Shown here: piece by piece, positions 41,046 to 49,729 of the stretch | Position numbering within the stretch: position 1 is the first letter of the stretch | How the letters are laid out: each line of letters begins with the position of its first letter | Made by a program: the position numbers and the translations under genes | From: SCTM01 sp965279655 | GTDB lineage: Bacteria; Pseudomonadota; Alphaproteobacteria; Rhodospirillales; Rhodospirillaceae | Length of the DNA stretch: 64,000 bases | Assembly: GCA_965279655.1 (NCBI GenBank) | Contig: OZ257255.1 | Location: 3,658,001 to 3,722,000, forward strand | Direction: 5' to 3' | The notes under the pieces: generated by a model | What the model was told of the DNA's origin: nothing | What the model saw: only the letters and a program-made list of their open reading frames with translations | The model's database searches: none

Positions 41046-42197
41046 TTATGGCCTGCCGCCGGTCTCCGGCGCGACCTCCCAAGCGCGGCCTTCTTGCACG
41101 GCCACGCGGCCGAGTTCGAACAGCGAGGTCATGCGTTTCTGATTGAAGTCCAGCGACGTGTCCGGAATGCCGGGCGGCAGGGTCGTCATCGACAGTTCGA
41201 GCCCATTGGCCTGAGCAAAAGCCGTCGTGGCGGCGATCGCGACGCGCGTACGCGACTTGCTCATGGTGTCGAAGCTGCGGGCAACGATGGGAAGCGTGGA
41301 GTAGCGCGTGACGGCGAATTCGCCGTCCACCCGTCCATTGATCAGCAGATACAGGCGCGTGCGAAAAGCCGGCGGCGTGGAATCGCGCCACAGCAGCATC
41401 GTCTCGGGGATCGCGAAGAACGAGGCGACGGTGGCGCCGTCCACATGCATCTCGGCGAAGCGGCGGCTTCCAGCTTCCACGTCGATCATCACCGGCGGGA
41501 AAACGCCGGGCACGCTGGCGGATGCGATCATCACCTTGCGGAACAGACGCAGCGCGTCGGGCCCGCCCGCACGCGCGATGGCGCCCATGTCCCACAACAT
41601 GAGTTCCTGGGTATCGAGATTGGTGGTCGCGATCATCAACCGCCGGCCCTTTGCATCTTCGGCCGCGACGTCGTTCATGAGCGGTTCGTCGATAAAGCGA
41701 TTGACCAAGTTTTGGAGTGGTTTGGCACTGTAGAAGCTGGTGCGGAACAGCGCGAACAGCCCCTCGAACGACAACAGGTTGGCGGCGCCGGTCCCGGTAT
41801 AGGAGAGGCGCAAGGCTTCGTCGTACTTCGGACCGAGGAATGCGAACGGCGCGCTCAGCGCGCCGGTGCTGACGCCGGTCACGACGTCGAACACCGGGCG
41901 GCGGCCCGACTTGCTCCAGCCATAGAGTACGCCGGCCCCGTAAGCGCCGTTGGCGCCGCCGCCGGAGAGCGAGAGCATCACGCTCCCGCGGCCCCGCTCC
42001 GCTTGCGCGCGCTGGAAATCCTCGCTCAGACGAAGCCCGACCGCGGGATCGCTGAGCACGAAACGGACGTTGGGGAATCCGGCCGGCACAGCCAGCGCCT
42101 GCTCCGCCCCGGTGAACGGCACGCGCGGGATCGTCGTGCAGGCGCCGATGGCCACGGCCATCAGAAACGCAAGAAAGACGCGGTGAATCGCGATCAT
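41046..42197 (-). CDS. patatin-like phospholipase family lipoprotein
   Basis: A 383-residue lipoprotein. The leader MIAIHRVFLAFLMAVAIGAC ends at the lipobox Cys (residue 20). The patatin domain (about 70-300) has the oxyanion motif LSGGGANGAYG, the nucleophile elbow GVSTG and the catalytic Asp motif DGATV. It should hydrolyse acyl esters of lipids from an envelope-tethered position. Its ATG lies 4 bases after the stop of the DUF1704 gene, so the two form an operon. Confidence 0.88.
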   Translation of the reverse strand: MIAIHRVFLAFLMAVAIGACTTIPRVPFTGAEQALAVPAGFPNVRFVLSDPAVGLRLSEDFQRAQAERGRGSVMLSLSGGGANGAYGAGVLYGWSKSGRRPVFDVVTGVSTGALSAPFAFLGPKYDEALRLSYTGTGAANLLSFEGLFALFRTSFYSAKPLQNLVNRFIDEPLMNDVAAEDAKGRRLMIATTNLDTQELMLWDMGAIARAGGPDALRLFRKVMIASASVPGVFPPVMIDVEAGSRRFAEMHVDGATVASFFAIPETMLLWRDSTPPAFRTRLYLLINGRVDGEFAVTRYSTLPIVARSFDTMSKSRTRVAIAATTAFAQANGLELSMTTLPPGIPDTSLDFNQKRMTSLFELGRVAVQEGRAWEVAPETGGRP

Positions 42198-42201
42198 GGG
42201 C

Positions 42202-43533
42202 CTAACCCTGCGCCGCGCTGTCGGTCGCCGCTTGGGGGGCGCAGAGACTCAACAGCGCGCGGTAATGCTCGCGCACCCGCTCCAGGTTCATGCGGTTCAA
42301 GAAGGACGAGTAGGCAATGTAGGAAATCACAAACCGGAGGTCCTTCGCCCAGGGCGGCAGGAAGCGCGGGAACGTGCACAACCCGTGCGCGGCGAGTGTG
42401 GTGATGGCGGGCATGTCCTCGATATCGATCTTGCCGGCGAACAGAAGGCGGATGCAATCCACCCGCGTTTCCTGCACGGCGATGCGCAGGAAATTATGAA
42501 CTTTCACCAACCCTTCGAGATAGACCGAATCCTTCGTGAACGGCGCGCGGCCCGTGACGAGACCGCCGCGCACCACGCGGCGCGCGTTCTCGAAGGCCTG
42601 GAAGTCGTCACCCATGCGTTCACGGAAATAACGATAGAGGTCGAGGAAATCCGCGCCGTCCATGGACATCTGAATGGCGATCGTACGATCCGCCAGGCGC
42701 ATCAGCCGGCTCGGGTCCATCGCGCCGGAGATCAGCTCGGCGAACACCGCGAGGCCTTCTTGCGTGCGCGTGGTGCCGGCATGACCGGCGCCGAGAATGG
42801 GGAACGGCTGCGTGGCGCCGTTGATGGAGGTGCCGATGTGCACGAACGCTTCGTGCTGAATGAGTTGCGCGAGGTCGCGATCGGAGAACGTCGCATCGGC
42901 GCGCAGACGAATGTAGGTCGATCCCGCCAGCGCCTTCGCCGACAGATGCGGCACGACCTCCACCGCCGGTGCGTTGTCGCCGAAGTAGCGCGTGAGTACG
43001 ACCCGCATACGCGCGGCGAGTTCATCCGCCGTGAAGTGCTGCAGATCGCCGCCGTCCATGGTGACGCTCAAGTTCGAGAATGCGCCCAGCACCGAGTCGA
43101 GCGTGCGCGCGAGATCGAGCGGGCGCACATCGCAGCCGAGCAACTCCGTCTGCGGCGAGCCGAACAATTCCAGCGAGTACTTGAAGAAGTCCGCCGTGCC
43201 GATCGCACCGAGCATCTGCGCGGAGGTCTCGATCACACCGGCCATGCGGTTGAGCCAATCGTGCACGGCGCCCGTGCCGTCGATGAGCGCGCGCGCGGCC
43301 GCCACGCCCTCGCGCACTGGCGCCACGTCCAACGGCGTGTAGCTGACCTGCGGAAGTTCCTTGGCGCCTTGCGCGAAAAACCGCTCCGCCACCTCCGGAC
43401 CCCAGGCCACCGCCCGCAGGATCCGGACCGGCCGCTCCGCTTTGCGCAGGAGAACGGCGGCTTGGCGCAGCTTGTCCACTTCGGCGAGGGAAAGGCGCTC
43501 GGCTGCCGGTGGCAGGGGGATATCGGGGGTCAT
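42202..43533 (-). CDS. QEGLA-motif / DUF1704 family protein (metallo-carboxypeptidase-like)
   Basis: A 443-residue protein of the family annotated as 'flavohemoglobin expression-modulating QEGLA motif protein' (DUF1704). The zinc motif HExxxH is visible as HEAFVH, and the eponymous QEGLA sits in RTQEGLAVFAE about 30 residues later. Eukaryotic members with the same HExxxH signature are tubulin tyrosine carboxypeptidases (MATCAP), so a peptidase activity is likely, with unknown bacterial substrate. The ATG is chosen over a GTG six codons upstream. It is the first gene of a two-gene operon with the patatin-like lipoprotein. Confidence 0.85.
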   Translation of the reverse strand: MTPDIPLPPAAERLSLAEVDKLRQAAVLLRKAERPVRILRAVAWGPEVAERFFAQGAKELPQVSYTPLDVAPVREGVAAARALIDGTGAVHDWLNRMAGVIETSAQMLGAIGTADFFKYSLELFGSPQTELLGCDVRPLDLARTLDSVLGAFSNLSVTMDGGDLQHFTADELAARMRVVLTRYFGDNAPAVEVVPHLSAKALAGSTYIRLRADATFSDRDLAQLIQHEAFVHIGTSINGATQPFPILGAGHAGTTRTQEGLAVFAELISGAMDPSRLMRLADRTIAIQMSMDGADFLDLYRYFRERMGDDFQAFENARRVVRGGLVTGRAPFTKDSVYLEGLVKVHNFLRIAVQETRVDCIRLLFAGKIDIEDMPAITTLAAHGLCTFPRFLPPWAKDLRFVISYIAYSSFLNRMNLERVREHYRALLSLCAPQAATDSAAQG

Positions 43534-43745
43534 GGCGCCGTCGGCACCCACCGGCGCTATCCCTTAAGCCATTGGAGAGACTTCATTAACTTCCCGCCGC
43601 CGCACTCACTTTTGAGCCCGAACCGCCTCAAAATCGCCCCGGCGGCATTGACTCACGGGAGACCCCAGTATATTCACCCGTCTCCCAAGCGGGGGCCGGA
43701 CGTCGGCAGCCCGCTGTTTTCGCGTAATTCCAGGGTCTTAAGGCC

Positions 43746-44045
43746 ATGTTCGCAGTAATCAAGACCGGCGGCAAACAGTATCGCGTCGCGAGTGGCGACG
43801 TGATCGCTGTTGAGAAGCTCGCCGGCGAAGCAGGCGCCAAAATCGTGTTCGACGAGGTTCTGATCCTCGGCGACAAGGTCGGCGCCCCGCGCGTGGCCGA
43901 TGCCACTGTCACCGGCGAAGTCGTCCGCCAGTTCCGCGACGACAAGAAGATCATTTTCAAGAAGCGTCGCCGCAAGCACTACCGCCGCCGCAACGGTCAT
44001 CGCCAGCACCTGACGCTGGTGAAGATCACGGCCCTCGGCGCTTAA
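43746..44045 (+). CDS. rplU: 50S ribosomal protein L21
   Basis: A 99-residue L21. It starts MFAVIKTGGKQYRVASGD and has the RRKHYRRRNGHRQ rRNA-binding stretch near the C-terminus. It is the first gene of rplU-rpmA; rpmA follows after 36 bases. Confidence 0.97.
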   Translation: MFAVIKTGGKQYRVASGDVIAVEKLAGEAGAKIVFDEVLILGDKVGAPRVADATVTGEVVRQFRDDKKIIFKKRRRKHYRRRNGHRQHLTLVKITALGA

Positions 44046-44081
44046 ATCTCGCGCGCGCATAGCTGTTAAGGATACGCCCTC

Positions 44082-44357
44082 ATGGCACATAAGAAATCAG
44101 GCGGCTCGTCGGAGAACGGACGCGATACCATTGGCAAACGCCTTGGCATCAAGAAGTTCGGCGGCCAGCACGTCATTCCGGGCAACATCATCGTCCGCCA
44201 GCGCGGCACGAAATGGCATCCGGGCAAGAACGTCGGCCTCGGCCGCGACTACACCATCTTCGCCGTCGCCGAAGGCAAGGTCAGCTTCCAGACCTCGTCG
44301 AAGGGCCGCGTTTACGTGTCAGTCGATCCGATCCCGGAACCGCAAGCTGCTGAATAG
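44082..44357 (+). CDS. rpmA: 50S ribosomal protein L27
   Basis: A 91-residue L27. It starts MAHKKSGGSSENGRDT, followed by RLGIKKFGGQHVIPGNIIVRQRGT, the canonical family signature. The N-terminal tail reaches the peptidyl-transferase centre. No N-terminal cleavage extension is seen. A strong terminator follows 50 bases downstream. Confidence 0.97.
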   Translation: MAHKKSGGSSENGRDTIGKRLGIKKFGGQHVIPGNIIVRQRGTKWHPGKNVGLGRDYTIFAVAEGKVSFQTSSKGRVYVSVDPIPEPQAAE

Positions 44358-44408
44358 CGGCGACCGAGCGGTCGCCGGGCGATAGGCCGGGCGACCCCGC
44401 AACGAGAC

Positions 44409-44440
44409 AAAGGAGACGGGTTCTGCCCGTCTCCTTTTTT
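44409..44440 (+). terminator. intrinsic terminator behind rplU-rpmA
   Basis: A perfect 9-bp stem (ggagacggg 44412-44420 / cccgtctcc 44426-44434) with a 5-base loop, followed immediately by six T residues. It is a textbook Rho-independent terminator that lies only 22 bases before the obgE start. Confidence 0.92.
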
Positions 44441-44461
44441 ATTTTGCTATACAGGCACCCC

Positions 44462-45469
44462 ATGAAGTTTCTCGATCAAGCCAAGATCTACCTGCGCGCT
44501 GGCGACGGCGGGAACGGCTGCGTCGGCTTCCGGCGTGAGAAGTTCATCGAGTTCGGCGGCCCGGACGGCGGCGATGGCGGCACCGGCGGCGATGTCATCT
44601 TCGAGGCCGTGCGCAATCTGAACACGCTGATCGACTTCCGCTATCAGCAGCACTTCAAGGCGGAACGCGGCGCGGACGGCTCGGGTAAACTCGCGGCCGG
44701 ACGCTCGGGCAAAGACCTCGTGATCAAGGTGCCCGTGGGCACCGAGATTCTGTCGGAGGATCGCGAAGAAGTGCTCGCCGATCTCGACGAGGACGGAAAG
44801 CGGATCGTGCTGCTGAAGGGCGGCAATGGCGGTTTCGGCAACGCGCATTTCAAAGGCCCAACCAATCGCGCGCCGGAACACGCCAACCCGGGTCAGGAAG
44901 CGCCGGAAGCGTGGGTGTGGCTGCGGCTGAAACTGATCGCCGACGTGGGCCTCGTCGGTTTGCCCAACGCCGGCAAGTCCACCTTCCTGTCCATCGTCAC
45001 GCGCGCGCGTCCCAAGATCGCGAGCTATCCGTTCACCACGCTGCATCCCAACCTGGGCGTGGCGACGGTGGGTGAACTCGAATTCGTCATCGCCGATATT
45101 CCCGGCCTGATCGAAGGCGCGCACGAAGGCAAAGGCATCGGCGACCGCTTTCTTGGCCACGTCGAACGTTGCTCGGCGCTGCTGCATCTGGTCGACGGCA
45201 CCGAAGAGGACGTCGCGGGCGCGTACAAGACGGTGCGCCGCGAACTGAAAGCCTACGGCGCCGAGTTGACGAAGAAGCCGGAGCTTGTCGCACTCAACAA
45301 GTGCGACGCGCTCGATCCGGAAACGCGCGCGGAACGCCTCGCCGCGTTGACCAAAGCCTGCCGCCGCAAGGTCTATGTCTTGTCCGGCGTGTCGGGCGAG
45401 GGCCGCGACGAGATCATCAACGCGCTCGCCAAGAACGTGATCGACGCCCGCGACGCGGAGGATAAATGA
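44462..45469 (+). CDS. obgE: Obg-family GTPase (ribosome assembly/cell cycle)
   Basis: A 335-residue Obg GTPase. The glycine-rich Obg fold (1-158) has GDGGNGCVGFRREKF and GGDGGTGGDVIF. The G domain (about 160-330) has G1 GLPNAGKST, G3 DIPGLIEGA and G4 NKCD. The C-terminal OCT domain is absent, as in many alphaproteobacterial members. The ATG is at MKFLDQAK. A TATACA element at 44448 places a possible transcription start almost at the ATG, and no strong ribosome site is present. Its stop overlaps the proB start (ATGA). Confidence 0.95.
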   Translation: MKFLDQAKIYLRAGDGGNGCVGFRREKFIEFGGPDGGDGGTGGDVIFEAVRNLNTLIDFRYQQHFKAERGADGSGKLAAGRSGKDLVIKVPVGTEILSEDREEVLADLDEDGKRIVLLKGGNGGFGNAHFKGPTNRAPEHANPGQEAPEAWVWLRLKLIADVGLVGLPNAGKSTFLSIVTRARPKIASYPFTTLHPNLGVATVGELEFVIADIPGLIEGAHEGKGIGDRFLGHVERCSALLHLVDGTEEDVAGAYKTVRRELKAYGAELTKKPELVALNKCDALDPETRAERLAALTKACRRKVYVLSGVSGEGRDEIINALAKNVIDARDAEDK

Positions 45470-46590
45470 CGAGCGGCAACGCCCTCGCCACCGCACGCCG
45501 GCTGGTCGTAAAAATCGGCTCGTCCCTGCTGGTCGACGAAACCAGCGGCGCGCTGCACCAAGCGTGGCTCGACGGCGTGTGCGACGACATCGCCGAACTC
45601 CAGAAGGGCGGGCGCGATGTGATCATCGTCACCTCGGGCGCGATCGCCATCGGCCGGGGACCGCTCGGCATGCGCGGCCGTAAATTGCGGCTGGAAGAAA
45701 AGCAGGCCGCCGCCGCGACCGGCCAGAGCCGCCTCACCCAGGCCTATCAGAATTCGTTGGATCGCCACGGCCTTACGGTCGCCCAGGTGCTCGTGACCTT
45801 GGACGACACGGAGAATCGCCGCCGCTATCTCAACGCCCGCAACACACTCGACACCCTGCTGAAGCTGCGCGCCGTGCCGGTGATCAACGAAAACGACACG
45901 GTGGCGACCGCGGAAATCCGCTTCGGCGACAACGACCGCCTGGCCGCCCGCGTCGCGCAAATGATCAGCGCGGATACCCTGGTGCTGCTGTCCGACATCG
46001 ACGGGCTCTACACCGCCGATCCGCGCCAGAACGCGGATGCGAAGCTGGTGGAAGAAGTGCGCGACATCACACCGGAGATCGAGGCCATGGCGGGTGTTGC
46101 CGGCAGCGATCACGGCTCCGGCGGCATGGTGACCAAGATCATGGCGGCGAAGATCTCCCTGCAGGCCGGCTGCCGCATGGCGATCGCGCCGGGCAAGCCG
46201 ATGCGTCCTCTGCGCGTGCTGAACGATAATGGCCGCTGCACATGGTTCGTGCCGGCGGCTGAGCCGCGCGCGGCGCGCAAGCAGTGGATTGGCGGCGGCA
46301 TTCAACCCGCCGGCATTCTCACGGTGGATGACGGCGCGGTGTCGGCGCTACAGAACGGCAAGAGCTTGTTGCCTGCCGGCGTAGTCGCCGTATCAGGCCA
46401 GTTCGAACGCGGCGATGCGGTGGAAGTGCGCGCCGCCGACGGACGTATCATCGGCCGGGGTCTGACCGCCTATGCCGCCGCCGATGTGCAGGCGATCAAG
46501 GGCCAGCAATCGGACGACATTGAGAACATCCTGGGGTTCCGGGGCCGGAGCGAGGTGATCCATCGCGACGACCTGGCGATTGGGGTCTAG
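45466..46590 (+). CDS. proB: glutamate 5-kinase
   Basis: A 374-residue glutamate 5-kinase, first step of proline synthesis. The amino-acid kinase domain (1-260) has VVKIGSSLLVD, TSGAIAIGRGPLG, NENDTVAT and FGDNDRLAARVA; a C-terminal PUA domain (about 280-360) follows. It overlaps obgE by 4 bases and is 2 bases from proA. Confidence 0.96.
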   Translation: MTSGNALATARRLVVKIGSSLLVDETSGALHQAWLDGVCDDIAELQKGGRDVIIVTSGAIAIGRGPLGMRGRKLRLEEKQAAAATGQSRLTQAYQNSLDRHGLTVAQVLVTLDDTENRRRYLNARNTLDTLLKLRAVPVINENDTVATAEIRFGDNDRLAARVAQMISADTLVLLSDIDGLYTADPRQNADAKLVEEVRDITPEIEAMAGVAGSDHGSGGMVTKIMAAKISLQAGCRMAIAPGKPMRPLRVLNDNGRCTWFVPAAEPRAARKQWIGGGIQPAGILTVDDGAVSALQNGKSLLPAGVVAVSGQFERGDAVEVRAADGRIIGRGLTAYAAADVQAIKGQQSDDIENILGFRGRSEVIHRDDLAIGV

Positions 46591-46592
46591 AG

Positions 46593-47867
46593 ATGGACGG
46601 GAACACAGCATCCGACGTCACTGCGCTGATGCACGACATCGGCGTGCGCGCGAAGGCCGCGGCGCGCAAGCTCGCCGGCGCTTCGACGGATGCGAAGAAC
46701 AAGGCGCTGCTCGCCGCCGCAACGGCAATCCGCGCAAATGCGGATACGATCAAGGCGGCGAACGCGAAGGACATGGACGCGGGCCGCGCGAAGGGCCTTT
46801 CCGGCGCGCTGCTTGATCGACTGGAACTCAACGACAGCCGTATCGCCGCCATGGCCAAAGGCCTGGAAGAGATCGCGGCACTGGCCGATCCCGTCGGCGC
46901 GACACTGACCGAATGGACACGGCCCAACGGACTGAAGATCGCCCGCGTGCGTACGCCGCTGGGCGTCATCGGCATTATCTATGAGTCCCGCCCCAACGTG
47001 ACGGCCGATGCGGGCGCCCTGTGCCTCAAGGCCGGCAATGCTTGCATCCTGCGCGGCGGGTCCGAAAGTATTCACTCCTCCCGCGCGATCCATGCGGCGC
47101 TGCAGCGTGGTCTTGCTGCCGCCGGATTGCCGGAAGACGCCATCCAGATGGTGCCGACCACCGATCGCGCCGCGGTGGGCGAGATGTTGACCATGACGCG
47201 CTACATCGATGTGATCGTGCCGCGCGGCGGCGCTTCGCTTGTCGAACGCGTCATGCGCGACAGTCGTGTGCCCACGTTCCAGCACCTCATCGGCCTTTGC
47301 CACACTTACATCCATGAACGCGCCGATGCGGAAAAGGCCCGCAAGATCGTGTTGAACGCCAAGATGCGCCGTACGGGCATTTGCGGCGCCACCGAGACGC
47401 TGCTGGTGGATGCCGCCGTGGCGACGAAGATGCTGCCGCCGATCCTGAACGACCTGATCGCAGCCGGTTGCGAGATCCGCGGTGACGAGGCCGTGCAAGC
47501 GATGGACAAGCGCGTGATCCCCGCCACCGCGCTCGATTGGGACACGGAGTACCTTGATGCCATCCTGTCGGTGAAGGTCGTGCCCAATCTCGATGCGGCC
47601 GTCGCCCACATCCAGGCTCACGGTTCCGAACACACCGAGGCGATCCTCACGGAGGACACCGACGCCGCGGAAAGGTTCATGGACGCGTTGGACAGCGCAA
47701 TCGTGCTGCACAATGCGTCCACTCAATTCGCCGACGGCGGCGAATTCGGCATGGGCGCGGAGATCGGCATCGCCACCGGCAAGCTGCACGCGCGCGGACC
47801 CGTGGGCGTCGAGCAGTTGACCACGTTCAAGTACAAGGTCCGCGGCACGGGCCAAACCCGGACATGA
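46593..47867 (+). CDS. proA: glutamate-5-semialdehyde dehydrogenase (gamma-glutamyl phosphate reductase)
   Basis: A 424-residue aldehyde-dehydrogenase-fold enzyme, second step of proline synthesis. It has the LGVIGIIYESRPNVTADA cofactor region, GGSESIHSSRAI, VPRGGASL and the catalytic Cys in RTGICGATE (about residue 267). Length and motifs are canonical. It follows proB directly. Confidence 0.96.
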   Translation: MDGNTASDVTALMHDIGVRAKAAARKLAGASTDAKNKALLAAATAIRANADTIKAANAKDMDAGRAKGLSGALLDRLELNDSRIAAMAKGLEEIAALADPVGATLTEWTRPNGLKIARVRTPLGVIGIIYESRPNVTADAGALCLKAGNACILRGGSESIHSSRAIHAALQRGLAAAGLPEDAIQMVPTTDRAAVGEMLTMTRYIDVIVPRGGASLVERVMRDSRVPTFQHLIGLCHTYIHERADAEKARKIVLNAKMRRTGICGATETLLVDAAVATKMLPPILNDLIAAGCEIRGDEAVQAMDKRVIPATALDWDTEYLDAILSVKVVPNLDAAVAHIQAHGSEHTEAILTEDTDAAERFMDALDSAIVLHNASTQFADGGEFGMGAEIGIATGKLHARGPVGVEQLTTFKYKVRGTGQTRT

Positions 47868-47880
47868 GTTGCGTACCTGA

Positions 47881-48498
47881 ATGAAGACCCTGCCGCCGCT
47901 CCTTCCTCCCTTGGGCGATCGACGCCGCTTGCGTGTGGGATTGCTCGGCGGTTCCTTCAATCCCGCTCACGAGGGGCATCTGCACATCAGCGCGGCGGCG
48001 CGGCGCGTGCTCGGCCTCGACCAGGTGTGGTGGCTCGTCAGCCCCCAGAATCGCCTAAAGCCGACCAAAGGCATGGCGCCGTTCGCGCGCCGGCTTGCCC
48101 AAGCGCGGATGCTGGCCGTGAAGCACCGAATCATCGTAAGCGAGGTCGAATACACCCTCGGAACCGTCCGCACCGCCGAGACCTTGGCGGCCCTGCAACG
48201 CCGCTACCCGGCGATGGCGTTCGTCTGGCTCATGGGCGCGGACAATCTCGCACAAATCCCACGCTGGTGGCGCTGGACCGACATTTATCGCCGCGTGCGC
48301 GTTGCGGTTTTTGACCGCAGTCCTTATTCTTACAGCGCCTTGGCGGGTGCAGCGGCGCAGCGCTTCGCCGCGGCAAGACGCGAGCCCAAGCGGTTGTTCG
48401 CGGCAGGGCTTCCCGCCTGGAGCTGGGTGCCGATCCGCCGCCATCCCGCGTCCGCCACTGCCCTGCGCGCCACGAAAAACCCTGCGACCAGCCGGTAA
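47881..48498 (+). CDS. nadD: nicotinate-nucleotide adenylyltransferase
   Basis: A 205-residue NaMN adenylyltransferase of NAD synthesis. The nucleotide-binding motif is LLGGSFNPAHEGHLHIS (His of the GxFxxxHxxH type), with WLMGADNLAQIPRWWRW in the middle. The C-terminal ISTxxIR-type motif is weak. It starts 13 bases after proA and is followed by rsfS, as in many alphaproteobacteria. Confidence 0.92.
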   Translation: MKTLPPLLPPLGDRRRLRVGLLGGSFNPAHEGHLHISAAARRVLGLDQVWWLVSPQNRLKPTKGMAPFARRLAQARMLAVKHRIIVSEVEYTLGTVRTAETLAALQRRYPAMAFVWLMGADNLAQIPRWWRWTDIYRRVRVAVFDRSPYSYSALAGAAAQRFAAARREPKRLFAAGLPAWSWVPIRRHPASATALRATKNPATSR

Positions 48499-48521
48499 CA
48501 CCGGCGAAAAAGGAGAGCGTC

Positions 48522-49031
48522 ATCTCTACATCGTCCCCGCGTCTCACCCTTGACCTCTTGGTCAAGACCATCCTTGCCTCCCTCGACGACGACAAGGCGC
48601 AAGAAGTTCTGGATATCGATCTCGTCGGCAAGACCACGATCGCGGATCGCATGATTGTCGCGTCGGGCACTTCGGGCCGCATGGTCTCGGCCATGGCGCA
48701 GCATCTGGTGACCAAGCTCAAGGACCTTGGCGTGAAGCCGCGCAGCGAGGGCGAACAGCACGGCGACTGGGTGCTGGTGGATGCGGGCGACGTGATCGTG
48801 CACCTGTTCCGCCCGGAAGTGCGCGCGTTCTACTCCATCGAGCGCATCTGGCAGAACGCGGCCCTGACACCGTCGAAAATGGACAAGCCGAAGAAGGTCA
48901 AGAAGGCGATGCCGAAGAAGGCGGTGCCGAGGAAGGCAGCGCCCAAGAAGGCTGGTGCCAAGAAAGCGCCCGCGAAGAAGGCCGCGCCGAAGACCGCCTC
49001 GAAGAAAGCTCCCGCCAAAGCACGCCGCTAA
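48522..49031 (+). CDS. rsfS: ribosomal silencing factor RsfS with Lys/Ala-rich tail
   Basis: RsfS binds ribosomal protein L14 and blocks subunit joining in starvation. The core (LASLDDDKAQEVLDIDLVGK, DRMIVASGTSGRMVSAMAQH, GEQHGDWVLVDAGDVIVHLF) is complete. A strong ribosome site (aaaaaggag) ends 6 bases before an in-frame ATC at 48522; no ATG, GTG or TTG lies at that distance. The first usual start codon is a TTG at 48558 without a ribosome site. The ATC start, giving 169 residues (xSTSSPRLT...), is therefore preferred; a sequencing error at ATG is the alternative. The last 50 residues are PKK/PAKK repeats like a histone-H1 tail, beyond the usual family length. Confidence 0.85.
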   Translation: MSTSSPRLTLDLLVKTILASLDDDKAQEVLDIDLVGKTTIADRMIVASGTSGRMVSAMAQHLVTKLKDLGVKPRSEGEQHGDWVLVDAGDVIVHLFRPEVRAFYSIERIWQNAALTPSKMDKPKKVKKAMPKKAVPRKAAPKKAGAKKAPAKKAAPKTASKKAPAKARR

Positions 49032-49054
49032 GGTCCGAGCGCGACGAGACCGCG

Positions 49055-49729
49055 ATGTCGATCACACACGATCAGCGCTTTCCGAACGAGTCCGAGGCCT
49101 ACCGCAAGGCGCGCGACGAGCTACTGGAAGCCGAAGTCGCCCTGCGGCGGCAGGCCGAGGCGGTCGCCGTGGCGCGGCGCGCGCTGCCCCTCGGCGGCGA
49201 GGTGCCGACGAACTACGTGTTCAAGGAAGGCGACAACGCGCGCACGGTGACTTTGTCGGAACTGTTCGGCGATAAACAGACGCTCGTCGCTTACAGCTTC
49301 ATGTACGGACCGAACATGGAAAAGCCCTGCCCCATGTGCGCGAGCCTGATCGATGCACTCAACGGCTCCGCCGCGCACACCGCGCAACGCTTCAGTCTGG
49401 TGGTGATCGCGAAGTCCGCCATCGGCCGCATCCTCACGTTCAGCCGTCCGCGCGGATGGAATCGGTTGCGGATCGTGTCCTCCGCCGACAACACCTATAA
49501 CCGCGACTACCTTGGCGAGAACGCCGAAGGTCAACAGATGCCGATGCTGAATGTGTTCGCAAAGCGCGACGGCAAGATCCACCATGCTTATGCGACCGAG
49601 ATGATGCTGGCGCCCTCCGACCCCGGCCAGGACTCCCGCCATGTCGACGGCCTTTCGCCGTTGTGGAGTCTGCTGGACTTCACGCCGGAAGGTCGCGGCG
49701 ATTTCCGCGCCAAGCTTCAGTACACGTGA
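49055..49729 (+). CDS. DUF899 family thioredoxin-like protein
   Basis: A 224-residue protein of the DUF899 (thioredoxin-fold-like) family. It has the family block YSFMYGPNMEKPCPMCASLIDALNG with a CPMC redox-like pair, followed by VVIAKSAIGRILTFSRPRGW and a C-terminal DGLSPLWSLLDFTPEGRG. A redox or peroxidase-like role is likely but not established. Its presence between rsfS and rlmH interrupts the usual gene order; the stop overlaps the rlmH GTG (GTGA). Confidence 0.85.
   Translation: MSITHDQRFPNESEAYRKARDELLEAEVALRRQAEAVAVARRALPLGGEVPTNYVFKEGDNARTVTLSELFGDKQTLVAYSFMYGPNMEKPCPMCASLIDALNGSAAHTAQRFSLVVIAKSAIGRILTFSRPRGWNRLRIVSSADNTYNRDYLGENAEGQQMPMLNVFAKRDGKIHHAYATEMMLAPSDPGQDSRHVDGLSPLWSLLDFTPEGRGDFRAKLQYT

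Noticed and set aside
39135..42404. 1089-codon open frame on the plus strand
   Set aside because: It runs antisense through the beta-helix and patatin genes, both of which have leader peptides and recognised motifs on the other strand; the product is a typical GC-rich shadow translation.
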